NCBI GenBank assembly: GCA_023974075.1
Contig: CM043798.1
Span: forward strand, 3,667,397-3,731,396
Reading direction: 5' to 3'
Origin: Chaenocephalus aceratus
Taxonomy: Eukaryota > Chordata > Actinopteri > Perciformes > Channichthyidae
DNA length: 64,000 nucleotides
The notes below the pieces were generated by a model. That model did not search any database, was not told the origin of the DNA, and saw nothing but the letters and a program-made list of their open reading frames with translations. Positions 48,136 through 58,640 of this stretch are shown in pieces (positions within the stretch are counted from its first letter, which is position 1; each line of letters starts with the position of its first letter). A program made the translations under genes and the position numbers.

Positions 48136-50237
48136 TGTTATTCTGTCTCATTTATACATGAATACAGTGTTTTCTTTTTCTGTACTGCTGTTATACTCCT
48201 TTAGACTGTTCATAATGTAAATACTTTCAGTTATACATTATATATTTATATTGTATCATGAATAACTGTGCACTTTACTACTGTTTTGGACTTCTGGTTA
48301 GATTATTCTGTTATACTCAACAATGACAATAAAGTTGAATATAATCTGATCCCATGGAAGCTGACACGATACGGATGGTGGATGTGTTTGAAATGTGCAG
48401 GTATTACATTTCTGCGTAGTGTCAGCCTTTTCTAAGTGACCTTCACAGTGAGCGGGGGTCTCAGGTGTGTCTCAGGGGTTCACCAGCACGCATGTGAGCT
48501 CATCAGAGGTCATGTAATGCAAGAGAGCCAAGTCACATGTTACTGTGGGAGGGGGGGGGGGCACAACATGAGCAAACCAATGGAAACACCTCTTCCACTG
48601 CAGATTCATTCAAGACATCAAGCTTTCCATGTGCTTCTTTTTTAACATGGAGGTTTATTTAATTCAGAATCTTCTTTTTCCATATGCTATTAAAGTACAT
48701 TACTGTGAGCCTGCTGTGTATCAGGAATATGAAATGAAAATATCACTCACATCTCAAATGACCCATGGCAAAACTAAATATGACTCCAGGCACTTATTAA
48801 TCACATTTGTTTTGAAGATGAGTGTACAATCTGATTTCACCCAAAAATAAATAAAACCAAAATGGATTCCACTTCAGAACAATATTCATGCTGCCGTGGT
48901 AGAAATGGAAATCAAGCAAGTGCATGTCATCAGCTCATCAGAGGACGGAAAAAGAGGAGAGTGGGGGAGGGAAAGAAGAGCAGCGAGGAGAGAAGAAGGA
49001 GAGATGGAGGAAACCATGGTTACCAGGGAAGGATGGAGGAAGGATGGTGTACAGCGGAGACCTGAGAGGGGTCAGGGCTGTGCGGGGAACAGCAGGATGG
49101 GAGCATGGAGACAGGTTACCTGCAGGAGAGGCTGCTGTCGGTCTGGATGCTGCAGCCTGGATCTTCAGAGCAGGGGAATCAGAGCCTACACCTCCCGAGC
49201 AGCAGCAGCTACACTCATTCCAGGGGAGAGAGAGAAAATCAGGGAGGTAAAGATGGTCGCTGCTTCGGTCTGTATCCCTTCCCTCACCCGTTAGCCCACA
49301 GCCTCCCTTATCTGTCCTCCCACAGCCCGTTGTTTTCCAATCAATAGGCAGCCAGCAGCTCACAGAGCCTGCGCACAGCCTCTGACGATATCACCCCCCT
49401 CCTCCCTCTGCATTCTCTCTTTGTCCCTGCCGCCTCCCTCCCTCCCTCCCTGCCTGCATGCATGCATTCATTCCCCATTCATGAGAACAGGAGGAGGAGC
49501 AGGTTTGGGGGAAGGAGATGTTTCTGGAGCAAGGTAGCACAATGTTTACCTCGTCCAATAAATCCTGTTCCTGCTTCCGTCTACTTGATGATTCAGACAG
49601 GGATGACGTATCCACGAGAGAAGCTATGATTCTTGACTGAATGTTTAGATCATGAAATCAAGCTCGTATTCTCCTGGAAAGCCTGCATTTCTTTCTTCAT
49701 TTTGAAACAACAAAGCAGAACATGTCAGAAAACCATACTGCTGTTCAAGCGTGTGCAAATACATAGAAATCAGAGCAACAACATCATCGTCCTGCCCACT
49801 CACACAACAACACGGGGGCATTTCAAACAGAAGAAGATGGGAGGAACACTCAAATAGATTTACAGGAAATACAGCTGCTGAAGTAACGTCGATCGTAACA
49901 ATGATGTAACTTAAATGTAAACGGTTGTAATACTTTCGATGGAAAACATTCCTAGTGATTTTGTATCTATTGAAAAAGTAGGGGGATAAACAAACATCAA
50001 GCTAAACATACAGCAATGAAAGTGCAGCAAACATTTTTGTTGTACTTGTATAATTCCAAAAAATGCTTCTAATCTAATATACACGGCAATTTAGAATTGT
50101 ATTCATATAATTCAAAGAGAATAAACATTAAGCAATACAATGAGTTTTAGAAGAGACAAGCTTTACACTATATCATTCCACATACAGTATTCAAAGTGAA
50201 ATCAGACACAAAGTGTAAACTGCAGGAAATACAAAAA
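48136..50237. other. Region upstream of fez1, no gene recognised
   Basis: It contains purine-rich sequence (about 48950-49050) and CCCT/CTGC runs (49395-49465). A candidate fez1 5' exon is listed separately. Open readings of 130-170 codons through the purine-rich part are compositional. Confidence 0.5.
49120..49240 (-). promoter_or_regulatory. fez1: Candidate non-coding 5' exon of fez1
   Basis: On the minus strand, GAATGAGTGTAGCTGCTGCT ... AGCAGCCTCTCCTGCAG is followed by GTAACC, a good donor, and the area is GC-richer than its surroundings. fez1 needs an upstream 5' UTR exon because its coding exon begins with an acceptor. The start and usage of this exon are guesses. Confidence 0.25.
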
Positions 50238-50239
50238 TA

Positions 50240-50702
50240 CATTGAACAAAAATATAAATGCAACACTTTTGTTTTTGCTCCTATTTTTCATGAGATGAAC
50301 TCAAAGATCTAAAATATTTTCTATTTACACAAAATAACCATTTCTCTCAAATATTGTTCACAAATCTGAAAAGATCTGTGATAGTGAGCACTTCTCCTTT
50401 GCCGAGATAATCCATCCCACCTCACAGGTGTGGCATTCAAGATGCTGATTAGACAGCATGACTATTGCACAGGTGTGCCTTAGGCTGGCCACAATAAAAG
50501 GCCACTCTGAAACGTGCAGTTTTGCTTTATTGGGGGGGTCTGGGGGGGTCCGAAAACCAGGCAGTATCTGGTGTGAGGGGTAGGATTAGGGTTAGGGTTA
50601 GGGTTAGGGTAATGTTGTGAATCGAGTGGCCTGTGTTCGTCGTCCATAACATACGCCTGCCCATACCACACACCAGATACTGACTGGTTTTCGGACCCCC
50701 GT
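50240..50702. mobile_element. Tc1-derived foldback element, copy 2 (right arm lost)
   Basis: After TA at 50238-50239, CATTGAACAAAAATATAAAT begins a left arm matching the one at 42263. It continues into the same TTAGGG-type repeats and GTAATGTTGTGAATCGAGTG. It ends at CCAGATACTGACTGG...GGACCCCC near 50702, where unrelated sequence begins. Confidence 0.85.
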
Positions 50703-51099
50703 TGAAACACAGAATATAATTGTGTTGAAATTCAGTAAAATATCAATAAGACAATACAGTATATACCAAATGGAAAATGCCAAATATTGTGAATTTGATG
50801 TTGGCCCCTCCCTCCTTCACAGCATGTGCTCTAGCATCTGCATAATCCTGTTTTAAATCTATGCTGGGGGTTTACACCTCGTGTCTGAAAGCCTGTTTAA
50901 AAACATGTACTCACATCAGAGCCTGTGTTATTATCACACCCAGAGTCACTCAGGAAACACTGAGAGGACATCCAGCTCTCAGATGGGAGCAGATTTGACA
51001 GATTAATCTTTGTGCACTGTGCCTGATGGGTTCGACAGAATTGAGAAAATAAGCAGGGTGTCAGTGAGGACATTTCCCAAACAGATTTAAAGCAGTTTG
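50703..51099. other. Unassigned sequence
   Basis: No gene or element recognised. Confidence 0.5.
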
Positions 51100-51478
51100 T
51101 ATAATGTTGGATGTGGCTCAGGGGTAAATGGGTTTCTACCAATCTGAGGGTCATTGGTTTGACCTGCAGTCAACATGTTGAAACGACCTTGGCCAAGATA
51201 TGTAACCCAAAAATTGCTCCCATAAGCATTGCACCGAAACATTTGTCGACATGTATTATGTCGACACATTTCACATAACTGTATTAGGTTTGTTGAAAGC
51301 AATAATATTTTTGTATTATTATTAATAATATTAGGTTCAACTTAAAACTTTGCCCTCAACTAACCTATGTGAAATTAGTTGACATAATACATTTAATTAA
51401 AGTCAAGGTTTCAGTTTTTTCAGTGTGGTACTGAAGTGTGTGAAAGTCGCTTTGGATAAGCTAAATGGAGTGTAATGA
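51100..51478 (+). mobile_element. tRNA-derived SINE interrupted by the palindromic MITE
   Basis: The head reads GTGGCTCAGGGGTAAATGGG, then a box-B-like GGTTTGACCTGCAGTC, then CCTTGGCCAAGATATG and AAATTGCTCCC, the arrangement of fish tRNA-derived SINEs. The tail, GTCGCTTTGGATAAGCTAAA, appears only after about 51425. The intervening sequence is MITE copy e. Confidence 0.75.
51240..51425. mobile_element. Palindromic MITE, copy e (inside the SINE)
   Basis: It contains CACATAACTGTATTAGG, TTGTTGAAAGCAATAATA and CAACTAACCTATGTGAAA, and ends TAAAGTCAAGGTTTCAG. It splits the SINE body from its GCTTTGGATAA tail. Confidence 0.78.
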
Positions 51479-52194
51479 TGTTTTGGGACCTTTCTTGGAA
51501 AGCTAACAAATGTCCTGTTTGTGTACACTCCAAACAGGATACGCAGGGCACAACTAAGGATTTGCTTGAAATCATGTTGTTGTCCTCACAAAAAAGACAC
51601 CATAATCTTATAAATTGGCAAGGAGACAAAAGAGAGGCTGCAGGGCTCACTGATCACATGACGTCAGAGCCGGAGCTGCTGGGAATACCTGCCTGCTTCA
51701 AGATGCTGCACGCTCTGGAAATGAAATCTGACACCACAGAACATTCACTCAACCACATATTGGTAAACGGACACACACAAGCACACACACAACATGCAGG
51801 ACATGTATTCCTACATTTCATCATCATTAGTGGGAAACGCTATATTGAAAGTATTTTGACCAACTGCTCTCTGCTGCTTCTTCCCACACAACAAGAGAAA
51901 GGACAGAGGCCTCCCATCACTACGGCAACATGGCTCACACAGCCCTGCATCGCACAGACGCTGGTTGCCATGGTTATAGCGTAATTACTTCAGTATCAAC
52001 AGCAGAGGGAATTTAGTAGCACTTTCAACTACTGTTACCATTTAGTAGAGTCCGCTGTGGAGGGTTTAGCTGAGGAGCTGCGTACAGTATGTGGCCTGAT
52101 GATTTCAGCTTATTAACAGCAGGACTATGCGTAGTGATTTTTTTTAGATTTGTGTATTTTCAAAATAAATGGGTTCCTTCCTGAAATTACATTA
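51479..52194. other. Unassigned sequence
   Basis: A 169-codon + strand open reading (51475-51984) contains no recognised domain and no supporting splice sites, so it is not called. Nothing else was recognised. Confidence 0.45.
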
Positions 52195-52273
52195 GTAATC
52201 CTTAGGGTTTGCAACAATTCCGGGAATGTTAAAGATGGAAACTTTCCATGGCGAACTTTATGGCATTCATAGC

Positions 52274-54193
52274 CAGTGTTGGGCAAGTTACTTCCAAAAT
52301 GTAATATATTACTTATTACTGTCTTTTGAAATGTAATGAGTTCCACTACTTTTTAGGTACTTCAACTTCACCAAAATAACCGCAAAAGAATGGCTAGGTA
52401 TTTTGAATGCTAACATGTAGTTTAGGCAGCTCATTATACATCCAGTGAAGGGCGATGTGGTATAGCATAACAACTGTGTAGGCCCTTCAGGCTACTAACA
52501 ACTTGTATTACATGGCTTAGTTGAATACTCGATTCTGATTGTAAATTCTAACATGTGACACTTTGTTAATACAGCAGCACAGACCACTGTCAAGGACTAT
52601 AATGAAGGTTGCTAAGGAGGATCCAGAAAGAGACAGGAAAAGAGGTTAAAGACAGAGCGCTGGACGTCAGATAAAACAGAAGAAGGCAGACAGGAAGTGA
52701 ACACTAACAGGGAATGGGCTCTGTAGTGTGTTTAGTATATGGCCGTGTCCAGGCCCGGCTACTGATACTGTATGCTAATAGATAAGGAGTGATAATAACA
52801 CAGTACATGCTTTGAATTTCTTAGATATAGCTGTGCCGTATTCTTAACAGACTGGATAGCAGCAGACAATAGAAGGCTTATTACAACCAGAAGAGACATG
52901 AGACTTTGACTCGTGACCAAAGACTTGAGACTTGACTTGGACTTGCAAAAAAAGACTTGTGAACATCTCTGCAAAAAACTGTACTGATAAAACAAATGAG
53001 AACATATTGTATTTGTAAAGAGCTTTGAGCACTGGAAAAAGCTCTATAATAAATGTAAGGAATTATTAATTATTATTATTAGAACATATTGTAAATCAAG
53101 GCAATATTATTTTAAACCATGGTTGAAATGGCAAACATGAAAAACAAAAGTATTATTAAAACCATGTACTAATCATCACTTTGGTCCCATCATACTCTGG
53201 GAAGAGAATATTTACTGTCCTTGAAAACTGGATCACATCATCATGTGAGGCTGACTTTGTGACCTGGAGAACATTTCAGCTGCAACATTAGCTTGTTGAT
53301 AAGCTTGGGATATGAGATATTTTTTTGTAGCCATTCGTGGTGAAGGCATCTGTGCTAGTGTGTGCATTATGTTTGACCCAACATTTCTACAGGCATGGCA
53401 GAGTATGGCACTATTTTCACATGAATATTCTAGCCCTTGTCTATTTGTATACCTACGAGCTGCAACATGACCGCCTAACCCCACTGTACAGGCGGGTACT
53501 TGTTTAGATATACCTGGGCAGGCTCTGATTTTGCCGTGGTATCCTGGCTCGCACCTGCGGGCCGCAGAGGGGGGGCGTAGTTTCGGGCGACGAAGACTGC
53601 TGCTCCGGGGGCGAGGGCGGCGAGTCAGGGCGGAGTAAGCTAGTGTCCACAACGGAGGGTCACGTGATGTCCCCCATCTGACCCGTTGCTACGGTCTGCA
53701 GTAGATGCAGTGTTGCTGGCGTTTAGTGATGGTTGCTTTAACCATGTTCGTATAAATGATTATCCACAGATGTGTGTCACTGCTGTGGAAGCACTTTGAA
53801 AATGATGCACGCGCAGCGGAGCAGGTCCACGCGCACCTGACACCATTTGTTGTTTGTATTTTTCGCTCCGTTCTCTTTTTTAAATAGAGGGTGCATAAAC
53901 ATTCAACTGCCCCGAAGATCCCGACGCGAAGCCTGAAGAGTAAACACCAGGTTTACTATCTACTACCCGCACAATTTGTCTGGTGTCGGGATGTCTCGCT
54001 ATGTTAGTACATTCTTAAAAAAACAAATTTAATTTCGGGTTAAAAATGTGTTGTAACTGCGTTACTGAGCATTGTAACGGGTAAAATATTACCCACATTT
54101 CATTAGTAATGCATTACATTACTTCGTTACAGCAAAAAGTATATATTACTGTAACTCCGTTACTTTTTGTAACAACAACACTGTTCCACACTG
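52274..54193. mobile_element. Inner hAT element nested in the outer one
   Basis: The left end CAGTGTTGGGCAAGTTAC and right end (reverse complement CAGTGTGGAACAGTGTTG) are flanked by a perfect 8-bp duplication TTCATAGC (52266-52273, 54194-54201). Subterminal GTAATGCATTAC-type words are typical of this fish hAT group. The interior holds GACTTGAGACTTGACTTGG repeat sequence and a 139-codon minus-strand reading with no recognised domain. Confidence 0.88.
53233..53652 (-). other. Unrecognised open reading inside the inner hAT
   Basis: 139 codons, beginning MWTLAYSALTRRPRP and continuing ACTVGLGGHVAARRY and SCENSAILCHACRNVGS. I do not recognise it. The cysteine/histidine content (CENSAILCHAC) is not a clear zinc finger. 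It may be a chance open frame or a transposon-borne exon. Confidence 0.3.
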
Positions 54194-54519
54194 TTCATAG
54201 CACACTGCTTACTGCATGGCAATTGAGACCACACCCCCTACAGGCACTGTGCATTCCTCCATCATGTGCATGTGCACAGATGAGTAATATTTAACTCAAC
54301 ATTCCTGTTTTCGTTCTTCAATGAAACAAATAATTGTTCAATAAAATAATTAACATTGTTCTACTTAAACATTTTTTTAAATTAAAAGTTCTGTTGAAAT
54401 GTCATGTTTTTTTTCTAATTTTGCATCGAATATTTCCAAAATTCCCCAGCTTAACTTCCCATGGAAACTTCCGGAAATTTACCGGAAATGTCCCGCCCCT
54501 TTGCAACCCTAGTAATCCT

Positions 54520-55045
54520 CCTCCTGTGTTTTCGCTCCTGTGTCTGATTGTGTTCACCTGCGGCCCCTGTGATACCCCTCCCCTGCTGTGTCTTGTCATG
54601 AGTCTTGTGTGTATTTAGTCCTGTCTTCCCTAGTGTTCTCTGTCGGTTTGTTGTCTGTTATTCTCCTGTGATTCTACCTCGTGCTCCCTGGTTTGTCTGT
54701 GTTTCTCTTGGTTATCAGCTTTTTTATGGATTAAAGCTCACTTTTGGTAAAGACTCTTCCATCTAATTTTTTAACTGCACCTGGGTCCTCCTTCCTGCTA
54801 AACCCTCACAGAACGAACCGACCAAGATATGGATCCAGCAGTTTTTGCGTTTGACCAATAGCTTTACTCTGGAAAGCATTTTAGGAGACTGGAGTAGGGC
54901 GGCATTAAGAGAGGCCAAAGTGGCTGCCCTTAAAAGGGCACGTATGGAACTAACAAGCCATGGCTAAAGAGTTTGTGCCCGACTGGCTCAGAATATTCTC
55001 TAGCAGCCCTGAGCTTTCCTGGGGTCCCACCTGGCCCTGGGAGGT
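54520..55045 (+). mobile_element. Gypsy-type LTR retrotransposon fragment (LTR end, leader, gag start)
   Basis: Promoter-like and 3' LTR-like sequence ends ...AAACCCTCACA near 54811, followed by GAACGAACCGACCAAG, which looks like a leader or primer-binding region, and ATGGATCCAGCA (54831), a gag-like start (MDPAVFAFDQ). The frame hits a stop after ten codons. Only this junction survives; no protease or polymerase genes are present. Assignment to gypsy is by resemblance. Confidence 0.5.
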
Positions 55046-55098
55046 CATACAGTATGTATATATTTATATTATATATATATATATATATCTATATATAT
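55046..55098. repeat. (TA)n-rich microsatellite
   Basis: About 50 bp of TATATA with a few other bases, at the junction of the LTR fragment and the LINE remnant. Confidence 0.85.
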
Positions 55099-55139
55099 TC
55101 TTGTTAGAATTAACGTTACATTTGATAAAAACTGATTTA

Positions 55140-55665
55140 AAATAAATATGAACAGCGACTGACAATGTGGGAGTGGGGAGACTAGTTATATTTCTGCTCC
55201 GTTTAAAAACACGTTGGGTCCTTCGATTTTGACTGAACATCATGCATACTGTTTTTTTTGCATTAACTGTAAGCAAAATGTTGTTCAGCCAGTGTTGAAC
55301 CTTGTCCAAAGCATTTGAGAGACAGGAAGAGATCATTTCAGTGTTTCCCCATGTATAAGATGACCGCATCATCGGCATACATGCACATTCAAATCAGGAC
55401 ATCCATTAGGCAAGTCATTAATGTACAGGAAAACAGTAATGGTCCAAGAATGGAACCTTGTGGAACCCCAACAGGGTTCACACGGTAGGGGGATTTGGCT
55501 CGTTGACCAAAACACTCTGTTTTCAGTTTGATAAATAAGACTTAACCCACTGTATTGAATCTGCCGAAAAATTGAAATGAGTCAGCTTGTAAGGAGCACT
55601 TGGTGGTCAACGGTGTCAAAAGCCTTACTGAGATCAAGGAAGACCAGCTCGTGTCCAACATACAT
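55140..55665 (-). pseudogene. LINE reverse transcriptase remnant
   Basis: Minus-strand blocks in order are VFLDLSKAFDTVDHQVLL (near 55650-55590), GVPQGSILGPLLF (near 55475-55440), MYADDAVIL with the catalytic YADD at 55379-55368, and TWGNTEMISSCLSNALDKV followed by VQHWLNNILLTVNAKKT. Frameshifts separate them. This is a standard non-LTR retrotransposon polymerase core, distinct from the L2 copy at 40 kb. Its upstream end coincides with the TTAA element at 55670. Confidence 0.8.
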
Positions 55666-55669
55666 TTAA

Positions 55670-56680
55670 CCCTCTGGAGTCCGGTGGACGCGCCGGCGCG
55701 TCCAAGTGCGCATCATTTTACGTAATTAATCATATATTTTCGATTATAAGGAGTAGAAACATGATTCAGATATCCGCGGAATCGCCGGAAGGGTAGCTTT
55801 CCAGCAGTATCTCCTGTGAGACTGTAACCAGGGCACAACAGCCAATATGGCCGCTCAAAGCAGCTTGACTTTACACTGGGGATTGGTGGATTCGTGTGTC
55901 CGTCAAGGAAATCTCAGCCGGCAGACATCATGGTCTGAAATGACCAATGGACATCGAGAAATCACTAAGGACCTACCCACCAAGTAAAAAAAAACATAAA
56001 CCCACGTTTCTCCCATCAGTTTTACGTCAGTGTGGAGAGAGAGAGAGGGACAGAGAAAATGGCTAAAAAAAGTTGCCGACTTCCACTCGAGATTTTTCTC
56101 GCTAGCAGCAGTAGAGCCTCAGATGTTCAGAACGTGAAGTCTTCGACTCTTCTGAAGAAGAAGAACACAACGACAACAACAAGGATCCATTTGGACATGG
56201 GTAAGTGTAAATATTACAGTAATAGTGTACTAGCAATGTGTGGGGAATACCGCGAAAATGAACAATAGGTTATTGATATATATTTTATTATCGATAGCCA
56301 TGAACTTTTTCTTGGACAAAATAGACTCCATTAGCAAACGTTTACTCTGTGTTAACGTTATTTTGGTGTTGTGAAAGTGAGATTACATGTGTAGATGATT
56401 TAAATTAATAATTTATTCGTCCACAACGGGAGACATTTTACAGTGACCTGATTTTGCCATCGATTTATTTTATCATACTGTTCTGTACAGATGAGACTGT
56501 CATAGATTTATTTATGTATGCCTGTTATTATTTTACCGTCCTGTACAGATGAGACTTTGTAATCAGATGTAGCCTATGTATATGTGTGTCTGTGATTTTA
56601 TACTGAATGTAAAGTGTGTGTGTGTGGGGTGTGTGTGTGTGGTGTGTGGTGTGTGTGTTGTGTGTGGTGTGTGTGTGTGT

Positions 56681-56711
<31 letters not shown>

Positions 56712-56786
56712 TGTGTGTGTGGTGTGTGTTTGTGTGTTGTGGTGTGTGTGTGTGTGTGGTGTGTGGTGTGTGTGTTGTGTGGTGTG

Positions 56787-56817
<31 letters not shown>

Positions 56818-58009
56818 TTGTGAGAGAGATCGAGAGAGACTCCTTTTCCAACCTCCCAAACTTTATTTGTATGTGTGCCATGTTAATTTGTGCTTGAACA
56901 ACATTTTTACTTGAACTTTATTTCAATGAATTAGTTGTAATTCATTGTCCTACATTTTTATTTGTTTAAGAGAGGTTTCACAGCTGTCTGGGCCTAGTGG
57001 CCCACAGGCGGCGTTTATCCAGCAGCCACCACATCCATCTGTGGCCGGCCCCCCAGTCAAAGATCTACTGTGGCTCAAGGGCCTTCACAGAGCCATCACC
57101 ACCAAGGGACCAGCAGACCAGCATCACTACAGCTGCCTCCACCTCCATCTGCGGCTGCACCAGGTCAAGATACACCTCAGCACAAAGGCTCCACCACAGC
57201 CATCACCTTCAACCCAGCCAGCAAGGAGGTCTCGTGGAGGTCTCGTATAGCACTTGTACCCCCCACCTACACAGCAGCCCATGCACCATCACCCCCACCT
57301 ACACAGCAGCCAGACCCACTGTCTTGGAAGACAGACAAAGACCTTGACACTGTCTTGACATTTATAATGAATAGTTGGTTGAAAGTTCTGATGTTCAATA
57401 TTGTAAATAGTTAGATTTTCCAGTTTCTTATATTTATATAAATAGTTGGTTGAAAAAAACATATTTATAATAAATTGTTGGTTGAAAAAAAAAGGTTTAA
57501 TGCTCCATTTGTATTTGTACACATCACATGAACCTTGGTATGTAATATGAAGTCATTATTCAGTCCTGATGTATCTCAGTCCCTGCTGTGCTGAAAATAG
57601 AGTGATAAACACTTGTTTTACTCAAAATTCGAATACATTTGTTTTCATTTTAGACATGAATTACACATTATATACAGTGTAATTCAAATATTTCACTGCT
57701 TTTGTGATCCTAAGACTTTGGTAACCAAATCTGAAACACCCAAAACATTTCGATCACATGAGTAAATTTGTGTTTTCCACAAGATTTTGAAGATTTTCCG
57801 AAAATCGGATGTAACATTTTAAGCTTTTGAGCTACTTATCTCATCAAACAGTGCTCTAAGGTGAGTAATTTGCACTATATAGCAATACCAGAGATTGTCC
57901 TGAACATTTTGATATTTAACACATGGGGTGCCATGTGAGAAGAAATACATTTAAAAGGGGATTAAGAAAACATCAAAAATTCGAGAAAATACCCTTAGAC
58001 TCCAGAGGG
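55670..58009. mobile_element. piggyBac-like non-autonomous element, 2.3 kb
   Basis: The terminal inverted repeats CCCTCTGGAGTC and GACTCCAGAGGG are perfect for 12 bp and flanked by TTAA at 55666-55669 and 58010-58013. A perfect 20-bp palindrome TGGACGCGCCGGCGCGTCCA lies 15 bp inside the left end. No transposase was recognised. The interior includes a + strand reading MAKKSCRLPLEIFLASSS at 56050 followed by a possible donor GTAAGTG at 56201, and Pro/His/Ser-rich readings at 56950-57410 whose function I cannot assign. Confidence 0.85.
56612..56822. repeat. (TG)n/(TGTGGTG)n microsatellite
   Basis: Irregular TG array with GG interruptions, inside the piggyBac-like element. Open frames through it are artefacts. 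Confidence 0.93.
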
Positions 58010-58139
58010 TTAACCGATGCTAGTGTGTTTGTCAGCTAATGTTAAGTGCTTTATATAAAGCTGCTTGATATTAAAGATTGACCTAGAGTCCCGGAAGTGA
58101 AAATTACAGTCACAGTCAGTTACACAACCAACACATCCT

Positions 58140-58640
58140 CACTCCCAGGTCGGCCTATGTTGACGTTATGTCAAGTCCCCTGCCGGCTTTTTCCAACGCA
58201 AGGGGGGGGGCCTTAGAGTCCATTTTCAACGCAAGGGGGGTGCCCTTAGCGTCCATTTTCAGCTTTCCGGGATGTCCATATGCTTCTATGGACGCTCATG
58301 GAAGCACGGCATTCGTTTGTGTCGACTGCCCTTAAAGGCAATGTAAGCGTCCATTCTCATTGGATAACGGAGAATTGTACACCCGGAAGTAAGTATTCCC
58401 CTTACTGTCGATTGATTTTACAGTGATATCTGCACTACTCATCGACTAAAAACACCAGATTATCCTTGTTAATTACACAACATTGATTGGTTTAAATTGT
58501 GTGCAATGCTTTTGTATTTTTCCCCTTCGATTCGGAGAAACAAATCTTTTTTCGGAGTAAAGGATGGCAGAAGACACTACACTACCCAGAATCCCCAGCT
58601 ATCGTTTGGACTACACCATAAACTCTGTTTGACGTCACGT
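58140..58640. mobile_element. Partial copy of the long-inverted-repeat element of 17.9 kb
   Basis: From about 58287, ATGGACGCTCATGGAAGCAC through GGATAACGGAGAATT, AGTAAGTATTCCCCTTAC and GAAGACACTACACTACCC to TCGTTTGGACTACACC matches 18031-18240 plus 18413-18556. It lacks the 175-bp insert found there and has different outer sequence (GCAAGGGGGG repeats at 58198-58250). It is a one-armed or rearranged copy. Confidence 0.75.

Larger units (their letters stand above)
52203..54511. mobile_element. Outer hAT element (short MITE, split by a second hAT)
   Basis: The left end TAGGGTTTGCAACAATTCC and right end (reverse complement TAGGGTTGCAAAGGGGCGG) are inverted repeats flanked by a perfect 8-bp duplication GTAATCCT (52195-52202 and 54512-54519). 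TTTCCATGG and CCATGGAAACTTCC recur in both halves. Without the inner insert the element is under 400 bp. Confidence 0.88.

Noticed and set aside
48896..49294. Overlapping 108-141-codon readings on both strands
   Set aside because: Purine-rich low-complexity sequence keeps several frames open; no domain or splice support.
51475..51984. 169-codon reading as a gene
   Set aside because: No recognised domain, mixed composition including CACA repeats, and no acceptor/donor pattern.
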